Source: Candidatus Corynebacterium avicola (GTDB lineage Bacteria > Actinomycetota > Actinomycetes > Mycobacteriales > Mycobacteriaceae). From it: a stretch of DNA of 48,814 bases. A program made the translations under genes and the position numbers. The notes under the pieces were generated by a model. It was given only the letters and a program-made list of their open reading frames with translations, was not told the origin of the DNA and made no database searches. The stretch is from NCBI GenBank assembly GCA_019114135.1, contig DXGC01000117.1, positions 1-48,814 on the forward strand, written 5' to 3'. Shown one piece after another: positions 25,083 to 33,048 of the stretch (position 1 is its first letter; the number at the start of each line of letters is the position of its first letter).

Positions 25083-25973
25083 CTAGGCGTTGGCGGCGGC
25101 GCGACCGACGTTGCGCAGGCCGACGTCGGTCATGTGCAGCGGCAGGTTGCGGCGTTGGGAGGTGGTGTCGATCAGGCCGACGACCCACCGGTCGTTGGAG
25201 CACATCTCGTGACCCTTGCTGACCGGCTTCAGGCTCACGAACTTGCCGCCGGCGGCGTTGGCACCGTCACGCACACCGCGCTCCAGGGCCCACTCGAGCG
25301 GACCGGCCTGGATCAGGGCGCTGGGAGTCTGGACCCCCGGGATGAGGTTGACCGGGCAGACCTGGCCGGCACCGTTGGTGATGTGCGGCATGCCGACCAC
25401 CTTCACGTTGGCCTGCGGGGCCTGACGCTTGACCTGGGCGACGGTGCTCTGCACGGAAGCGCGCAGGTTGGACTCGATCTTCGACACCGGGAGCTTGTCG
25501 TTCAGCACGTAGGGGTAGGTGTCGTTGGTACCGGCCCAGATGACGACCTCGCTGGTGTTGCCGTTCAGCTTGCCGGCGGCGTTGGCCTTGTTGGCCTGGG
25601 TCTTGATGTGCATTCCACCGGTGCGGTAGGACGAGCCGGCGCAGGAGAAGTTGTCGACCTTCTTGCCGGACGCACCGGCGTAGGCGTTGGCGAAGCGGTT
25701 GTCGGTACCGCAGCCGGAGCCGCTGAGGATCGGGTCCGGCAGCGGGACACCCTTACCGGCGAAGTAGTTGTAGAGGTCCGGGTTGGCCGCGACGGAATCG
25801 CCGAGGAGGACGGTGTTGCCCGGGGCCGCCTGGCTCTCCGGGGCGGAGAGCAGGGTGCCGGACAGGGCGGCGACGGTGGCGACCGCAGCGGCTGCCAGGC
25901 CGGCGATGCGGCGTCCTGCGCTGGTCTTCTTGTTGGCGCGGGCGCTGTGCCGGCCACTCGGTCGTGAGCTCAT
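25083..25973 (-). CDS. Exported SGNH/GDSL-type hydrolase
   Basis: A 296-residue secreted esterase or lipase. The N-terminus is a long basic lead (SSRPSGRHSARANKKTSAGRR) and a hydrophobic signal core (IAGLAAAAVATVAALSGTLL) with likely cleavage at SQAA. The block I motif is NTVLLGDSVAANP with the nucleophile Ser; the Gly block is around CAGSSYRTGG, the Asn block is VVIWAGTNDTYP, and the C-terminal LPLHMTDVG probably carries the catalytic His region. Four or more cysteines suggest disulfides. A GAGAGGA ribosome-binding site lies upstream of ATG 25973. It is divergent from an acyl-CoA synthetase across 516 bp. Confidence 0.85.
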   Translation of the reverse strand: MSSRPSGRHSARANKKTSAGRRIAGLAAAAVATVAALSGTLLSAPESQAAPGNTVLLGDSVAANPDLYNYFAGKGVPLPDPILSGSGCGTDNRFANAYAGASGKKVDNFSCAGSSYRTGGMHIKTQANKANAAGKLNGNTSEVVIWAGTNDTYPYVLNDKLPVSKIESNLRASVQSTVAQVKRQAPQANVKVVGMPHITNGAGQVCPVNLIPGVQTPSALIQAGPLEWALERGVRDGANAAGGKFVSLKPVSKGHEMCSNDRWVVGLIDTTSQRRNLPLHMTDVGLRNVGRAAANA

Positions 25974-26489
25974 GGCGTCAGTGGTCCTCTCGTGAAACGT
26001 GTGTCGGTGCCGGTGGAAGCCGGCTTATGCCGTTCTGTGCCGGTGTCTACCGGCGGCGGGGCCGGGTTTGGGGGTGGTCCCGCAGGGGCAATGCGTCAAA
26101 CCGTTCTTCAGGGCAACGACGTTACAGTACCGTGACGTTAGCCGACAATCGGCGATAATGTAACCCCTGGTGCAAATGTTACTGATGTGAAGTAAGTTAT
26201 TCTAGTGACTATCCATCCCGGGATATGTCCGCTGTCGCCCCGAAGGGTCTCCGGGTCGCGTCAGGGACCTCCCACTACATGCGAGGTGAATGACAGTCAC
26301 CTGACCAGGCATTTTGATCATCGGGTAACATTTCGGTCACTTCGACCGGTATGGTAACCGAAAGTAGTTGTACGGCTTCATGTGTGAAGCCATGCTGAGG
26401 GCCGTCGGCCCACTCAGTAAGCCGCTGTACAACACGCTGTAGAACCCATCGAACCAACTCGCTGAACCAACTCATCGAAAGGAGGGGCA
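25974..26489. promoter_or_regulatory. 516-bp divergent control region, GDSL hydrolase / acyl-CoA synthetase
   Basis: No convincing gene lies here; a 66-codon minus-strand frame (26275-26475) is rejected below. Visible elements are: direct repeats GACGTTA at 26118-26124 and 26134-26140; the inverted repeat GCCGA-CAA-TCGGC at 26141-26153; TTTCGGT (26331-26337) pairing with ACCGAAA (26357-26363) around a CGGTC/GACCG hairpin; a branched RNA-like fold at 26367-26433 annotated separately; and two copies of GAACCAACTC just before the synthetase ribosome-binding site. The region is AT-richer than its flanks and must hold both promoters. Confidence 0.6.
26367..26433 (+). ncRNA. Candidate branched leader RNA upstream of the acyl-CoA synthetase
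   Basis: A closing helix GTTGTAC (26367-26373) / GTACAAC (26427-26433), perfect over 7 bp, encloses two hairpins. The first is GGCTTCA-TGTG-TGAAGCC (26374-26391), perfect 7 bp, stacked directly on the closing helix. The second is GGGCC-GTC-GGCCC (26399-26411), extended by CTGAG/CTCAG. This makes a three-way junction ending 56 bases before the GTG start. It is not a tRNA and matches no riboswitch I know. Confidence 0.4.
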
Positions 26490-28136
26490 GTGTTCGAGCA
26501 GCTGTCCTATGACCTCAAGGGCGCCATCCGAGGCTCCAAAGCCTTCCTGGATACGGGATTCCTCAAGGGTTCCACCCCGGGCGGAGGGCTCGGTGTCGTC
26601 AAGTCGCTGGGTCGTTACGGGACCAGCCTCGCCGGCCTCCTCGAGGGGTCCGCGGCCCGCTTCCCGGACCGTCTCGTCCTCGTTGACGACGACGGTGAGC
26701 TGACCTACCAGGAGCTCGCCAACCGGGCCCGGCTCACCGCCCACACCCTCGCCAGTCACGGCATCGGACCGAACAGCCGGGTCGGCATCATGGCCCGTAA
26801 CGGCCGTGGATTCTTCACGCCCCTCGCTGCCAAGGGCTACCTCGGCTTCACCGTCTTCCTGCTGAACGTCGGTGCATCCAAAAACCAGCTGGCCGACATC
26901 GTCCGTGAGCACAAACTCGACGTGATCTTCGTCGACTCCGAGTTCGACGACCGCTTCCCCGAGGACCTCAGCGACTACGGCTGCACCCTCGTCCACGCCG
27001 ATGCCGCCGAGGGTTACCGCACCGACTTCGACTTCCCCACCATGGAGGAGTTCTGGACCTCCCCGGGTGCACACAACGACGCCTTCCCGTCGCGTCCGAA
27101 GCAGGGCGGCGTCGTCCTGATGTCCTCCGGTACCAGCGGCACCCCGAAGGCCGTCTCGCACACCGAGCCGTCCTTCCCCGTCGGCGTCCTCGGCCCGGCC
27201 CTCGACGGCCTCGGCGTGAAGGCCGGTGACCGTCTGCAGCTCACCGCATCCCTGTTCCACGTTCTCGGCTGGGGTGCCTCCGTGCTCGCCATCGTCGCCG
27301 GCTGCACCCTGGTCACCCAGCGTGAGTTCAAGCCGAAGGTCGTCCTCCAGCAGATCCAGGACTACAAGTGCACCGGCACGATCAGTTCCGCGGTCTTCCT
27401 CAAGGACGTCCTCGCCGCTGATGACGGCACCTACGACACCTCCTCGATGACCTGGATCATGAACGCCGGCAACGCCATGAGCGAGGACCTCGTCGTCGGC
27501 CTGCAGCAGCGCTACGGCAACATCGTCTCCAGCGGTTACGGCTCCACCGAGGGACTCCTCGTGGCCTTCGCCGGCCCGGAGGACCTGGCCGCCGACCCGC
27601 TCACCGCCGGCTACCCGGTGTGGAACGGTCGTCTCGAGGTACTGGACCCCGAGACCGGCAAGGAGGTGCCCGCCGGCCAGGTCGGCATCATCCACGCCAT
27701 CAACGCCCTGTCCATGAAGGGCTACCTCGGCGACCGTGACAAGGCGGAGTACCGCAACGGCATGATCGACCTGGGTGACAAGGGCATCATCGACCCGGAG
27801 TCCGGCCGTCTGCGCGTGCTGGGCCGCAACAACGACATGATCATCGTCGGCGGCGAGAACATCTGGCCGACCTCGGTGTCCGACATCATCGACCGCCTCG
27901 ACGGTGTCGACGAGTCCTACTGCGTCGGTGTCGACGACGACGAGAAGTTCCAGCGCGTCAAGGCCTACGTCGTGGTCAAGGACGGTGCCTCGGTCACCGA
28001 GGACGACGTCCGCTCGCAGATCGAGGACAACTTCCTGAAGCCGGCCATCCCGCGCGACGTGGTCCTCATGAACGAGTCGCTGCCGCGCAACGCCATCGGC
28101 AAGGTCGTCAAGCGCGATCTCGAGGCCTTCGGCTGA
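26490..28136 (+). CDS. Long-chain acyl-CoA synthetase / fatty-acid-CoA (or AMP) ligase
   Basis: A 548-residue adenylate-forming enzyme activating a fatty or carboxylic acid. The AMP-binding P-loop is VLMSSGTSGTPKAV; the adenine motif is SSGYGSTEGL; the conserved Asp/Gly region is NGMIDLGDKG; the hinge is LRVLGRNNDMIIVGGENIWP; and the catalytic Lys is in LPRNAIGKVVKRDL. FHVLGW before it is the usual substrate-side His motif. GTG 26490 has a strong GGAGGGG ribosome-binding site. The ~23 residues before the domain (DLKGAIRGSKAFLDTGFL) are typical of actinobacterial FadD proteins. It is divergent from an exported GDSL lipase, so the pair may release and reuse fatty acids, which is inference. Confidence 0.92.
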   Translation: MFEQLSYDLKGAIRGSKAFLDTGFLKGSTPGGGLGVVKSLGRYGTSLAGLLEGSAARFPDRLVLVDDDGELTYQELANRARLTAHTLASHGIGPNSRVGIMARNGRGFFTPLAAKGYLGFTVFLLNVGASKNQLADIVREHKLDVIFVDSEFDDRFPEDLSDYGCTLVHADAAEGYRTDFDFPTMEEFWTSPGAHNDAFPSRPKQGGVVLMSSGTSGTPKAVSHTEPSFPVGVLGPALDGLGVKAGDRLQLTASLFHVLGWGASVLAIVAGCTLVTQREFKPKVVLQQIQDYKCTGTISSAVFLKDVLAADDGTYDTSSMTWIMNAGNAMSEDLVVGLQQRYGNIVSSGYGSTEGLLVAFAGPEDLAADPLTAGYPVWNGRLEVLDPETGKEVPAGQVGIIHAINALSMKGYLGDRDKAEYRNGMIDLGDKGIIDPESGRLRVLGRNNDMIIVGGENIWPTSVSDIIDRLDGVDESYCVGVDDDEKFQRVKAYVVVKDGASVTEDDVRSQIEDNFLKPAIPRDVVLMNESLPRNAIGKVVKRDLEAFG

Positions 28137-28152
28137 TCGAGTCACGTGCCAC

Positions 28153-28182
28153 AGCGGCGCCCAGCATCACGCTGGCGCCGCT
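28153..28182 (+). terminator. Hairpin after the acyl-CoA synthetase
   Basis: AGCGGCGCC (28153-28161) pairs with GGCGCCGCT (28174-28182), with the stem extended by CAGC/GCTG across a one-base bulge, followed by TCTTC. It lies 16 bases after the stop codon, between convergent genes. Confidence 0.8.
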
Positions 28183-28217
28183 TCTTCATGTCCACCTGCG
28201 GGTCCGACTCCGTCCGG

Positions 28218-29063
28218 CTACAACCCAGGTGTCGACCCGATCACCTGGTAGCCCACGAAGGCGACGGTGTCGATCATCCCGTGGGCGATGACCAGCGGCC
28301 ACACCCGCCCGGTGCGGTAGAAGAACCAGACGAACACCACGCCCATCACCATGTTGCCCAGGCCCGCCGAGTACCCCTGGTACAGGTGGTAGCTCCCGCG
28401 CAGCACGGCGGAGGCGACGAACACCCACACCCACGGCACCTTGATCTGACGCAGCCGGGTGCACAGCCACGCCACGACCAGGATCTCCTCGGCGAAGCCG
28501 TTGGCCCAGGAGTTCAGCACCAGCAGGACCAGGTCCTGGATGCTGCGGTCGAGTCCGGTGGGGATCACCTCGCGTGAGAACCCCAGCTGGACCGCCGCCA
28601 CGTAGAAGACCAGTCCCGGCAGTCCGATCAGAGCGGCCATGCCGAGGCCGGGCAGGAGGTCCCGCCAGGACGGGGCGAGCACCGGGTGCACCGGACGGCC
28701 TGGAGCGCCCCTGGACCACAGGCGCAGCAGGGGACCGGTCGACGCCCCGAGCTCCCCCAGCCTCGGCGGCACATGCCTGATCAGCAAGAACAGTGACAGG
28801 GCACCCCAGGCGACCAGCACTCCGGAGGAGATCAGCTGGAAAGCGGGGTCGAGCCAGGCCAGGTCCGACTGCCGGGCGTTGAGCGTGGTGGTCTGCTCGT
28901 TGAGGTCCTCCGGCATCGTCGCCGCCTCGACGAGCCGCAGGACGGCGCGGACACCGGACGCTCCGAACGTCACCGCCAGCACGATGAGGATCTCCCAGCG
29001 CAGTGCGCTGCGGTCTGCCGCATTCGGCTGGCTGTCGTCCGTGCTTACCCGGCTTTCCCGCAT
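28218..29063 (-). CDS. CPBP-family intramembrane protease/regulator
   Basis: A 281-residue polytopic membrane protein of the CAAX/Abi type. ATG 29063 is chosen because GGAGG lies 5 bases upstream; the open frame continues through the inverted repeat further upstream. About seven hydrophobic segments are seen. The conserved family motifs are EEILVVAWLCTRLRQ (Glu-Glu), RGSYHLYQGY (Arg and His) and LVIAHGMIDT (His...Asp). These fit the actinobacterial subgroup of CPBP proteins. Substrate unknown. Convergent to the acyl-CoA synthetase. Confidence 0.85.
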   Translation of the reverse strand: MRESRVSTDDSQPNAADRSALRWEILIVLAVTFGASGVRAVLRLVEAATMPEDLNEQTTTLNARQSDLAWLDPAFQLISSGVLVAWGALSLFLLIRHVPPRLGELGASTGPLLRLWSRGAPGRPVHPVLAPSWRDLLPGLGMAALIGLPGLVFYVAAVQLGFSREVIPTGLDRSIQDLVLLVLNSWANGFAEEILVVAWLCTRLRQIKVPWVWVFVASAVLRGSYHLYQGYSAGLGNMVMGVVFVWFFYRTGRVWPLVIAHGMIDTVAFVGYQVIGSTPGL

Positions 29064-29161
29064 CTCGCCTCCGTTCCGGGTGTTGTCCGCGCTGGTGTCC
29101 TTGCCGTCGCCGCTGAGTGATACGAGGAGAGTGTACGCACCGACCCTGGAGCGAGAAATAG

Positions 29162-29211
29162 GCATACCTGGGGGTACGCTCCCAGGGTCGTTGGCGTACC
29201 TCCAGGTATGC
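29162..29211. repeat. 18-bp inverted repeat between the CPBP and amidase genes
   Basis: GCATACCTGGGGGTACGC (29162-29179) and GCGTACCTCCAGGTATGC (29194-29211) are inverted copies with a single difference and a 14-nt spacer. Each arm contains a smaller dyad (TACC..GGTA; TACCTCCAGGTA). It lies 69 bases beyond the amidase stop and ~100 bases upstream of the CPBP start on the same strand, so it can be the amidase terminator or a double operator of the CPBP promoter. There is no T-tract. Confidence 0.8.
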
Positions 29212-29279
29212 ACATTTCACATGGGGAGCTGTGTGGGAGCGGTGCAGATGTCCTGCGGCGCTCCGATGCAGCCGGGGAG

Positions 29280-30719
29280 CTACCGGCGGACGGGCGCGGT
29301 GAGGACGTCCAGGGCGTCCGGATCGGCGGAGACGAGACCGGCCACGGCGTCCTGCAGGTGGGCCCCGAGGTCCAGCAGCTCGGCGACACTGACCCGGTCA
29401 GACACCGCGCCCAGGTGCACCGACACCGGCCAGCGGCCGTGGGGGACGGTCGGGGTCGACGCGGAGGAGACCGCCGACCCCGCCGACCCTCCCGGCCTTG
29501 CCGGGACCAGCGGGACCGACAACCCGGCCCATCCGGTGAGGTTCCACAGCGTCGCCCACGGGGTCCAGGCGGTCTGTGCGGCGAAGTCGAGCTCCGGGCG
29601 TCCCACCGCCGGATCCGAGAAGCGGGAGAACGCGCCGACCGGCGGGGGAGGGAAGGCCAACGTCGGGGTGATGACCACGTCCACCTCGGCCCATGCCGCA
29701 CACACGTCCTCCGGCAGCGAGCGCACCGCCGCCGACGCCTCAGCCACCCGCTCGGACGACAGCGACTGACCGCAGGACCGCAGCCAGGTCGGCATCGCCG
29801 TCACCGGGGAGGGCAGCCCGGCACAACGGGCCGCCATGACGTCCGAGAAGACCTTGAATCGCTCCACCGGGTACGGCGGGTCCACCGGCGCGACCCCGGA
29901 CACGCCGGGATGGGTGACCAGCAGGGCCGCCGCCGCTCCGGTGGCATTGGCCACCGAGGGGGCCACCGCCTCCTGCGAATGGAAGGGCAGGTTCGTGTGC
30001 CCGACGCGTAGCGGACGCCCTGCTGTGGCGCGACGGGACACCGACTCCCACCACGGGGCGGGGGAGTCGGTGGCCCCGTACGCACGGGCGGTCAGCTCCA
30101 GATCCGCGGCGATGTAGCCCTGTGCCCCCGGGTTCGGTAGGACCGGCGTCTTCCCAGGGGCATCGCTATCCGGGAACACCGGGTGCCGCGGCTTCAGCCC
30201 TGGCAGGCCAACCGCCGCCGCCGGTACCCGGATCGATCCGCCGCCGTCACTGGCGTGGGCCACGTCCACCACACCACGGGCCACCGCCACCGCCGCCCCA
30301 GAGGACGAGCCACCGGTGGTCAACGAGGGATCGACGGGGTTCACCGGGCCCCGGCCCACGGAGGGTTCGGTGTACACCGTGGCCCCGAACTCGGCGGTCA
30401 CGCTGGATCCGACCAGACGTGCACCGTCGTCAAGCAGCCGCTGCACCGCATCGTCGGAACTGGTCGATCGCACGGCGTGTGAGGGTTCCCCGAAGGTCGT
30501 CACCTCGCCGGCCACCCGGTTGAGGTCCTTGACCAGCACGTCGAGACCACGCAGCGGGCCGTGGGCGTCCGGGTCGACATGGGCGCGGTCGTAGAGCCGC
30601 ACCACGCCGAGCTCCTGCGGGGACAGGCTCGTCCGCACGCACACCTGGTGCAGACGTCGGGACACGGCATCGGTGCTGCTGTCGGTGCTGCCTGCGCTGC
30701 CGTCCCCGGGGTTCGTCAT
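29280..30719 (-). CDS. Amidase-signature family hydrolase
   Basis: A 479-residue amidohydrolase with the Ser-cisSer-Lys triad: Lys in LDVLVKDLNRVAG, the Gly/Ser-rich GGSSSGAAVAVARG with the cis-Ser, and the nucleophile in ASDGGGSIRVPAAAVGLPG. It resembles actinobacterial amidases (AmdA-like), hydrolysing amides to acid and ammonia; the substrate is unknown. ATG 30719 was chosen over an in-frame codon 20 residues upstream that would run into the pheA promoter. It is divergent from pheA with a 37-bp gap. Confidence 0.9.
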   Translation of the reverse strand: MTNPGDGSAGSTDSSTDAVSRRLHQVCVRTSLSPQELGVVRLYDRAHVDPDAHGPLRGLDVLVKDLNRVAGEVTTFGEPSHAVRSTSSDDAVQRLLDDGARLVGSSVTAEFGATVYTEPSVGRGPVNPVDPSLTTGGSSSGAAVAVARGVVDVAHASDGGGSIRVPAAAVGLPGLKPRHPVFPDSDAPGKTPVLPNPGAQGYIAADLELTARAYGATDSPAPWWESVSRRATAGRPLRVGHTNLPFHSQEAVAPSVANATGAAAALLVTHPGVSGVAPVDPPYPVERFKVFSDVMAARCAGLPSPVTAMPTWLRSCGQSLSSERVAEASAAVRSLPEDVCAAWAEVDVVITPTLAFPPPPVGAFSRFSDPAVGRPELDFAAQTAWTPWATLWNLTGWAGLSVPLVPARPGGSAGSAVSSASTPTVPHGRWPVSVHLGAVSDRVSVAELLDLGAHLQDAVAGLVSADPDALDVLTAPVRR

Positions 30720-30756
30720 GGCGTCCCAGCCTACCGGGGAGCGGTAGATTGGTGAC

Positions 30757-31782
30757 ATGAGCGAAACCAGCCCAGCCACCGTGGCCTACCTCGGGCCCCG
30801 CGGTACCTTCACCGAGCAGGCCGTCCTCAACCTCCGGGACGCCGGACACCTGCCGGAGGACGTCGTCCACCGCACCGTCGACTCCCCGGCCGCGGCCCTG
30901 GACCTGGTGCGGTCGGGGGAGGTCGACCAGGCGGTCGTCGCCCTGGAGTCCAGCGTGGACGGGCCGGTGACCCAGACCTTCGACTCCCTGGCCAGCGGCG
31001 AACCCGTGCAGATCCTGCGTGAGCACGACGTCCCGGTGGTGTTCTCCATCCTGGTGCGCCCGGGCACACGCATCGAGGACATCACGACCTTCACCACCCA
31101 CCCGGTCGCCCAGGCACAGGTCAGGGGCTGGGTCGGCGAGCACCTGCCGGACGTCACCTTCGTGCCGGCGGCGTCGAACGGTGCCGCGGCCCAGGCGGTC
31201 GCCGAGGGGAAGGCGGACGTCGCGGCGGCCCCTGCCCGCGCCGGGGAGATCCACGGGCTGGTTCCCCTGACCATGGAGACGGTAGAGACGGACAGTGCGA
31301 CCACCGAGGCGACCGAGGTCGCCGACGTCGCCGGTGCGCGCACCCGTTTCGTCCTGGTGGGACGCCCGCAGCCCCCGACGCCGCAGACCGGCCACGACCG
31401 GACGGCGATCGTACTGCAGGTGCCGAACGTCCCGGCGTCCCTGGTCATGGCGCTGATGGAGTTGGCGACCCGTCGGGTCGACATGTCGCGGATCGAGTCC
31501 CGGCCCACCCGCGAGCGGGCCGGGACCTACAACTTCCACGTGGAACTGGTCGGACACGTCGAGGACGGGGCGGTCGCCGAGGCACTGGCCGGACTGCACC
31601 GCTACTGCGAGAAGATCCGCTTCCTCGGCTCCTGGCCGCAGGAGGGGTGGGTCGGAGGGGTGTCCGGACCGGCAGGGTCCGTGCCGCCGGACTACCTTGA
31701 GTCCCGGGAATGGGTCCGCTCCCTACGGCGCGGACAGGAGGGCCGACCACGACAGGGCGGCGACGCCGGAAGGAGACAGTGA
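30757..31782 (+). CDS. pheA: Prephenate dehydratase
   Basis: A 341-residue enzyme converting prephenate to phenylpyruvate in phenylalanine synthesis. The catalytic domain opens AYLGPRGTFTEQAV and ends with the active-site TRF motif in GARTRFVLVGR. The C-terminal ACT domain (about 215-300) carries the phenylalanine-binding ESRP motif (MSRIESRPTR) and the YNFHVELVGH strand, so feedback inhibition by phenylalanine is predicted. A ~45-residue Arg/Gly-rich tail extends beyond the usual end. ATG 30757 has only a weak ribosome-binding site. It is followed 3 bases later by the mutase-like gene, hence an operon. Confidence 0.96.
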   Translation: MSETSPATVAYLGPRGTFTEQAVLNLRDAGHLPEDVVHRTVDSPAAALDLVRSGEVDQAVVALESSVDGPVTQTFDSLASGEPVQILREHDVPVVFSILVRPGTRIEDITTFTTHPVAQAQVRGWVGEHLPDVTFVPAASNGAAAQAVAEGKADVAAAPARAGEIHGLVPLTMETVETDSATTEATEVADVAGARTRFVLVGRPQPPTPQTGHDRTAIVLQVPNVPASLVMALMELATRRVDMSRIESRPTRERAGTYNFHVELVGHVEDGAVAEALAGLHRYCEKIRFLGSWPQEGWVGGVSGPAGSVPPDYLESREWVRSLRRGQEGRPRQGGDAGRRQ

Positions 31783-31785
31783 CCC

Positions 31786-32658
31786 GTGAGCCGACTGCTG
31801 CTGATCCGGCATGGTCAGACGACCTCGAACGTCCGTCAGGCACTGGACACCGCACTGCCGGGCGCGGCACTGACCGACCTGGGATGGTCGCAGGCCTTCA
31901 CCGCCGGTGAGATGCTCGCCGGGGAGCAGGACGAGTCGGCCTCCCCGTTGTCGTTGGTGTCCTCGCAGGCGCTGCGCGCCCGGCAGACCGCGGCGGGGAT
32001 CGCCACCGCAGGGCAGAACCTGGGCCTCCGGTTGGCGGAGACCGGTCCGGGCACGCCCTTCGCCCGGGCGCTGGGGGAGTGGGGCCCGGTGGAGGTCACC
32101 GGCGGTATCGACCGGGAGGACGTCGGCCCGCCACGGTCGGCGGCCTCGGACAGTGTCGCCGCCGCGGCGACCGGCACCGACCCGGTGTCGACCACCTTGC
32201 CGCTGGTGATGCCGGGTGCGGTGCCGGGGATCTCGGAGATCCCGGCCGGACGCTACGAGATGCGCGAGGACCACGAGGCACACTACGACTACCACCGGAC
32301 CTTCGCCGAGTGGCTCGGCGGGGCGATGGACGTGCCGGTGCCGGGGGCGTCCACCGGACGCGAGGTGGTGGAGCGCTATCTCGACACACTGCTGCCGTTG
32401 GCGGCGTCGGTGCAGCGCGCCGGGTCGGACCTGGCCGTGGTCAGCCACGGTGCGGTGATCCGCCTGGTCGCCGCCTACCTGGGCCGGGTGGATCCGGAGT
32501 ACGCGGTGCGAACCCTCATGCCGAACACCTCGCGGGTGGAACTGGAGATCCCGGACGTCTTCGGTGATGGTGCGTCCTTCCACACCGACGCCCTGGCCTC
32601 CGGCTGGAAGGTCGTGGACTGGGCCGGGCACGGCGAACCGGTGCGCGCGGCCCTCTGA
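31786..32658 (+). CDS. Histidine phosphatase superfamily protein (phosphoglycerate-mutase-like)
   Basis: A 290-residue phosphatase of the branch-1 histidine phosphatase group. The phosphohistidine motif is LLLIRHGQTTSNV, the second Arg is in SSQALRARQTA, and the second catalytic His is in LAVVSHGAVIRLVAAYL. It is longer than typical (~200-230), with a Pro/Ala-rich insert at about residues 85-140. GTG 31786 starts 3 bases after pheA, with AAGGAGA upstream. The pairing with pheA is conserved in corynebacteria from memory, yet no role in phenylalanine synthesis is proven. True phosphoglycerate mutase activity is not implied. Confidence 0.88.
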   Translation: MSRLLLIRHGQTTSNVRQALDTALPGAALTDLGWSQAFTAGEMLAGEQDESASPLSLVSSQALRARQTAAGIATAGQNLGLRLAETGPGTPFARALGEWGPVEVTGGIDREDVGPPRSAASDSVAAAATGTDPVSTTLPLVMPGAVPGISEIPAGRYEMREDHEAHYDYHRTFAEWLGGAMDVPVPGASTGREVVERYLDTLLPLAASVQRAGSDLAVVSHGAVIRLVAAYLGRVDPEYAVRTLMPNTSRVELEIPDVFGDGASFHTDALASGWKVVDWAGHGEPVRAAL

Positions 32659-32697
32659 TCGGTGCTGGACCTGCGCTGGACCGGCGCGCCCGGCGTC

Positions 32698-33045
32698 CTA
32701 CCCCCAGCCGAGCTCGTGCAGGCGCTCGTCGTCGATGCCGAAGTGGTGGCCGATCTCGTGCACCACGGTGACCGCCACCTCCTCCACCAGCTGCTCACGT
32801 GAGTGGCAGTAGTCGCACAGGGCATCCTTGTAGATGCTGATCTTGTCCGGCAGGAACGTCGGCCATTCCACGGACCGCTCCGTCAATGCCACGCCATGGT
32901 AGAGCCCCAGCAGGGTGGGGTCCTCCTCGTTGTGGTCCTCGACGACGATCGCCACATTGTCCAGGGAATCGAGCAGCTGGCGGGGGATCTGCCGCAGTCC
33001 GGCGTCGACGAGGTCCTCGAACTCCTCGTCAGAGATGTCGACCAT
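32698..33045 (-). CDS. Zincin-like metallopeptidase (small, MPN/UPF-type)
   Basis: A 115-residue cytoplasmic zinc-dependent hydrolase candidate. The HExxH motif is VVHEIGHHFGIDDERLHELG (His96, Glu97, His100; the Asp/Glu of the extended region gives a third ligand). It opens VDISDEEFEDLVDAGL, typical of the small Zincin_1 family common in actinobacteria. Its ATG is 3 bases after the stop of the upstream septum-formation gene, so both are on one transcript. Substrate unknown. Confidence 0.88.
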   Translation of the reverse strand: MVDISDEEFEDLVDAGLRQIPRQLLDSLDNVAIVVEDHNEEDPTLLGLYHGVALTERSVEWPTFLPDKISIYKDALCDYCHSREQLVEEVAVTVVHEIGHHFGIDDERLHELGWG

Positions 33046-33048
33046 CGG

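Noticed and set aside
26367..26433. Possible tRNA gene
   Set aside because: The fold has only two inner arms, no 7-bp anticodon loop, no T-loop GTTCRA sequence and no CCA-type end.
26275..26475. 66-codon minus-strand frame opening MSWFSELVRWVLQRV
   Set aside because: It starts inside the ribosome-binding region of the divergent synthetase gene, covers the branched RNA-like fold, and has no ribosome-binding site or recognisable domain. The base-pairing pattern explains the sequence better than a protein does.
26472..28145. 557-codon minus-strand open frame
   Set aside because: Fully antisense to the acyl-CoA synthetase gene, whose protein has all family motifs. The minus-strand product is Val/Asp/Gly-rich with no recognisable domain.
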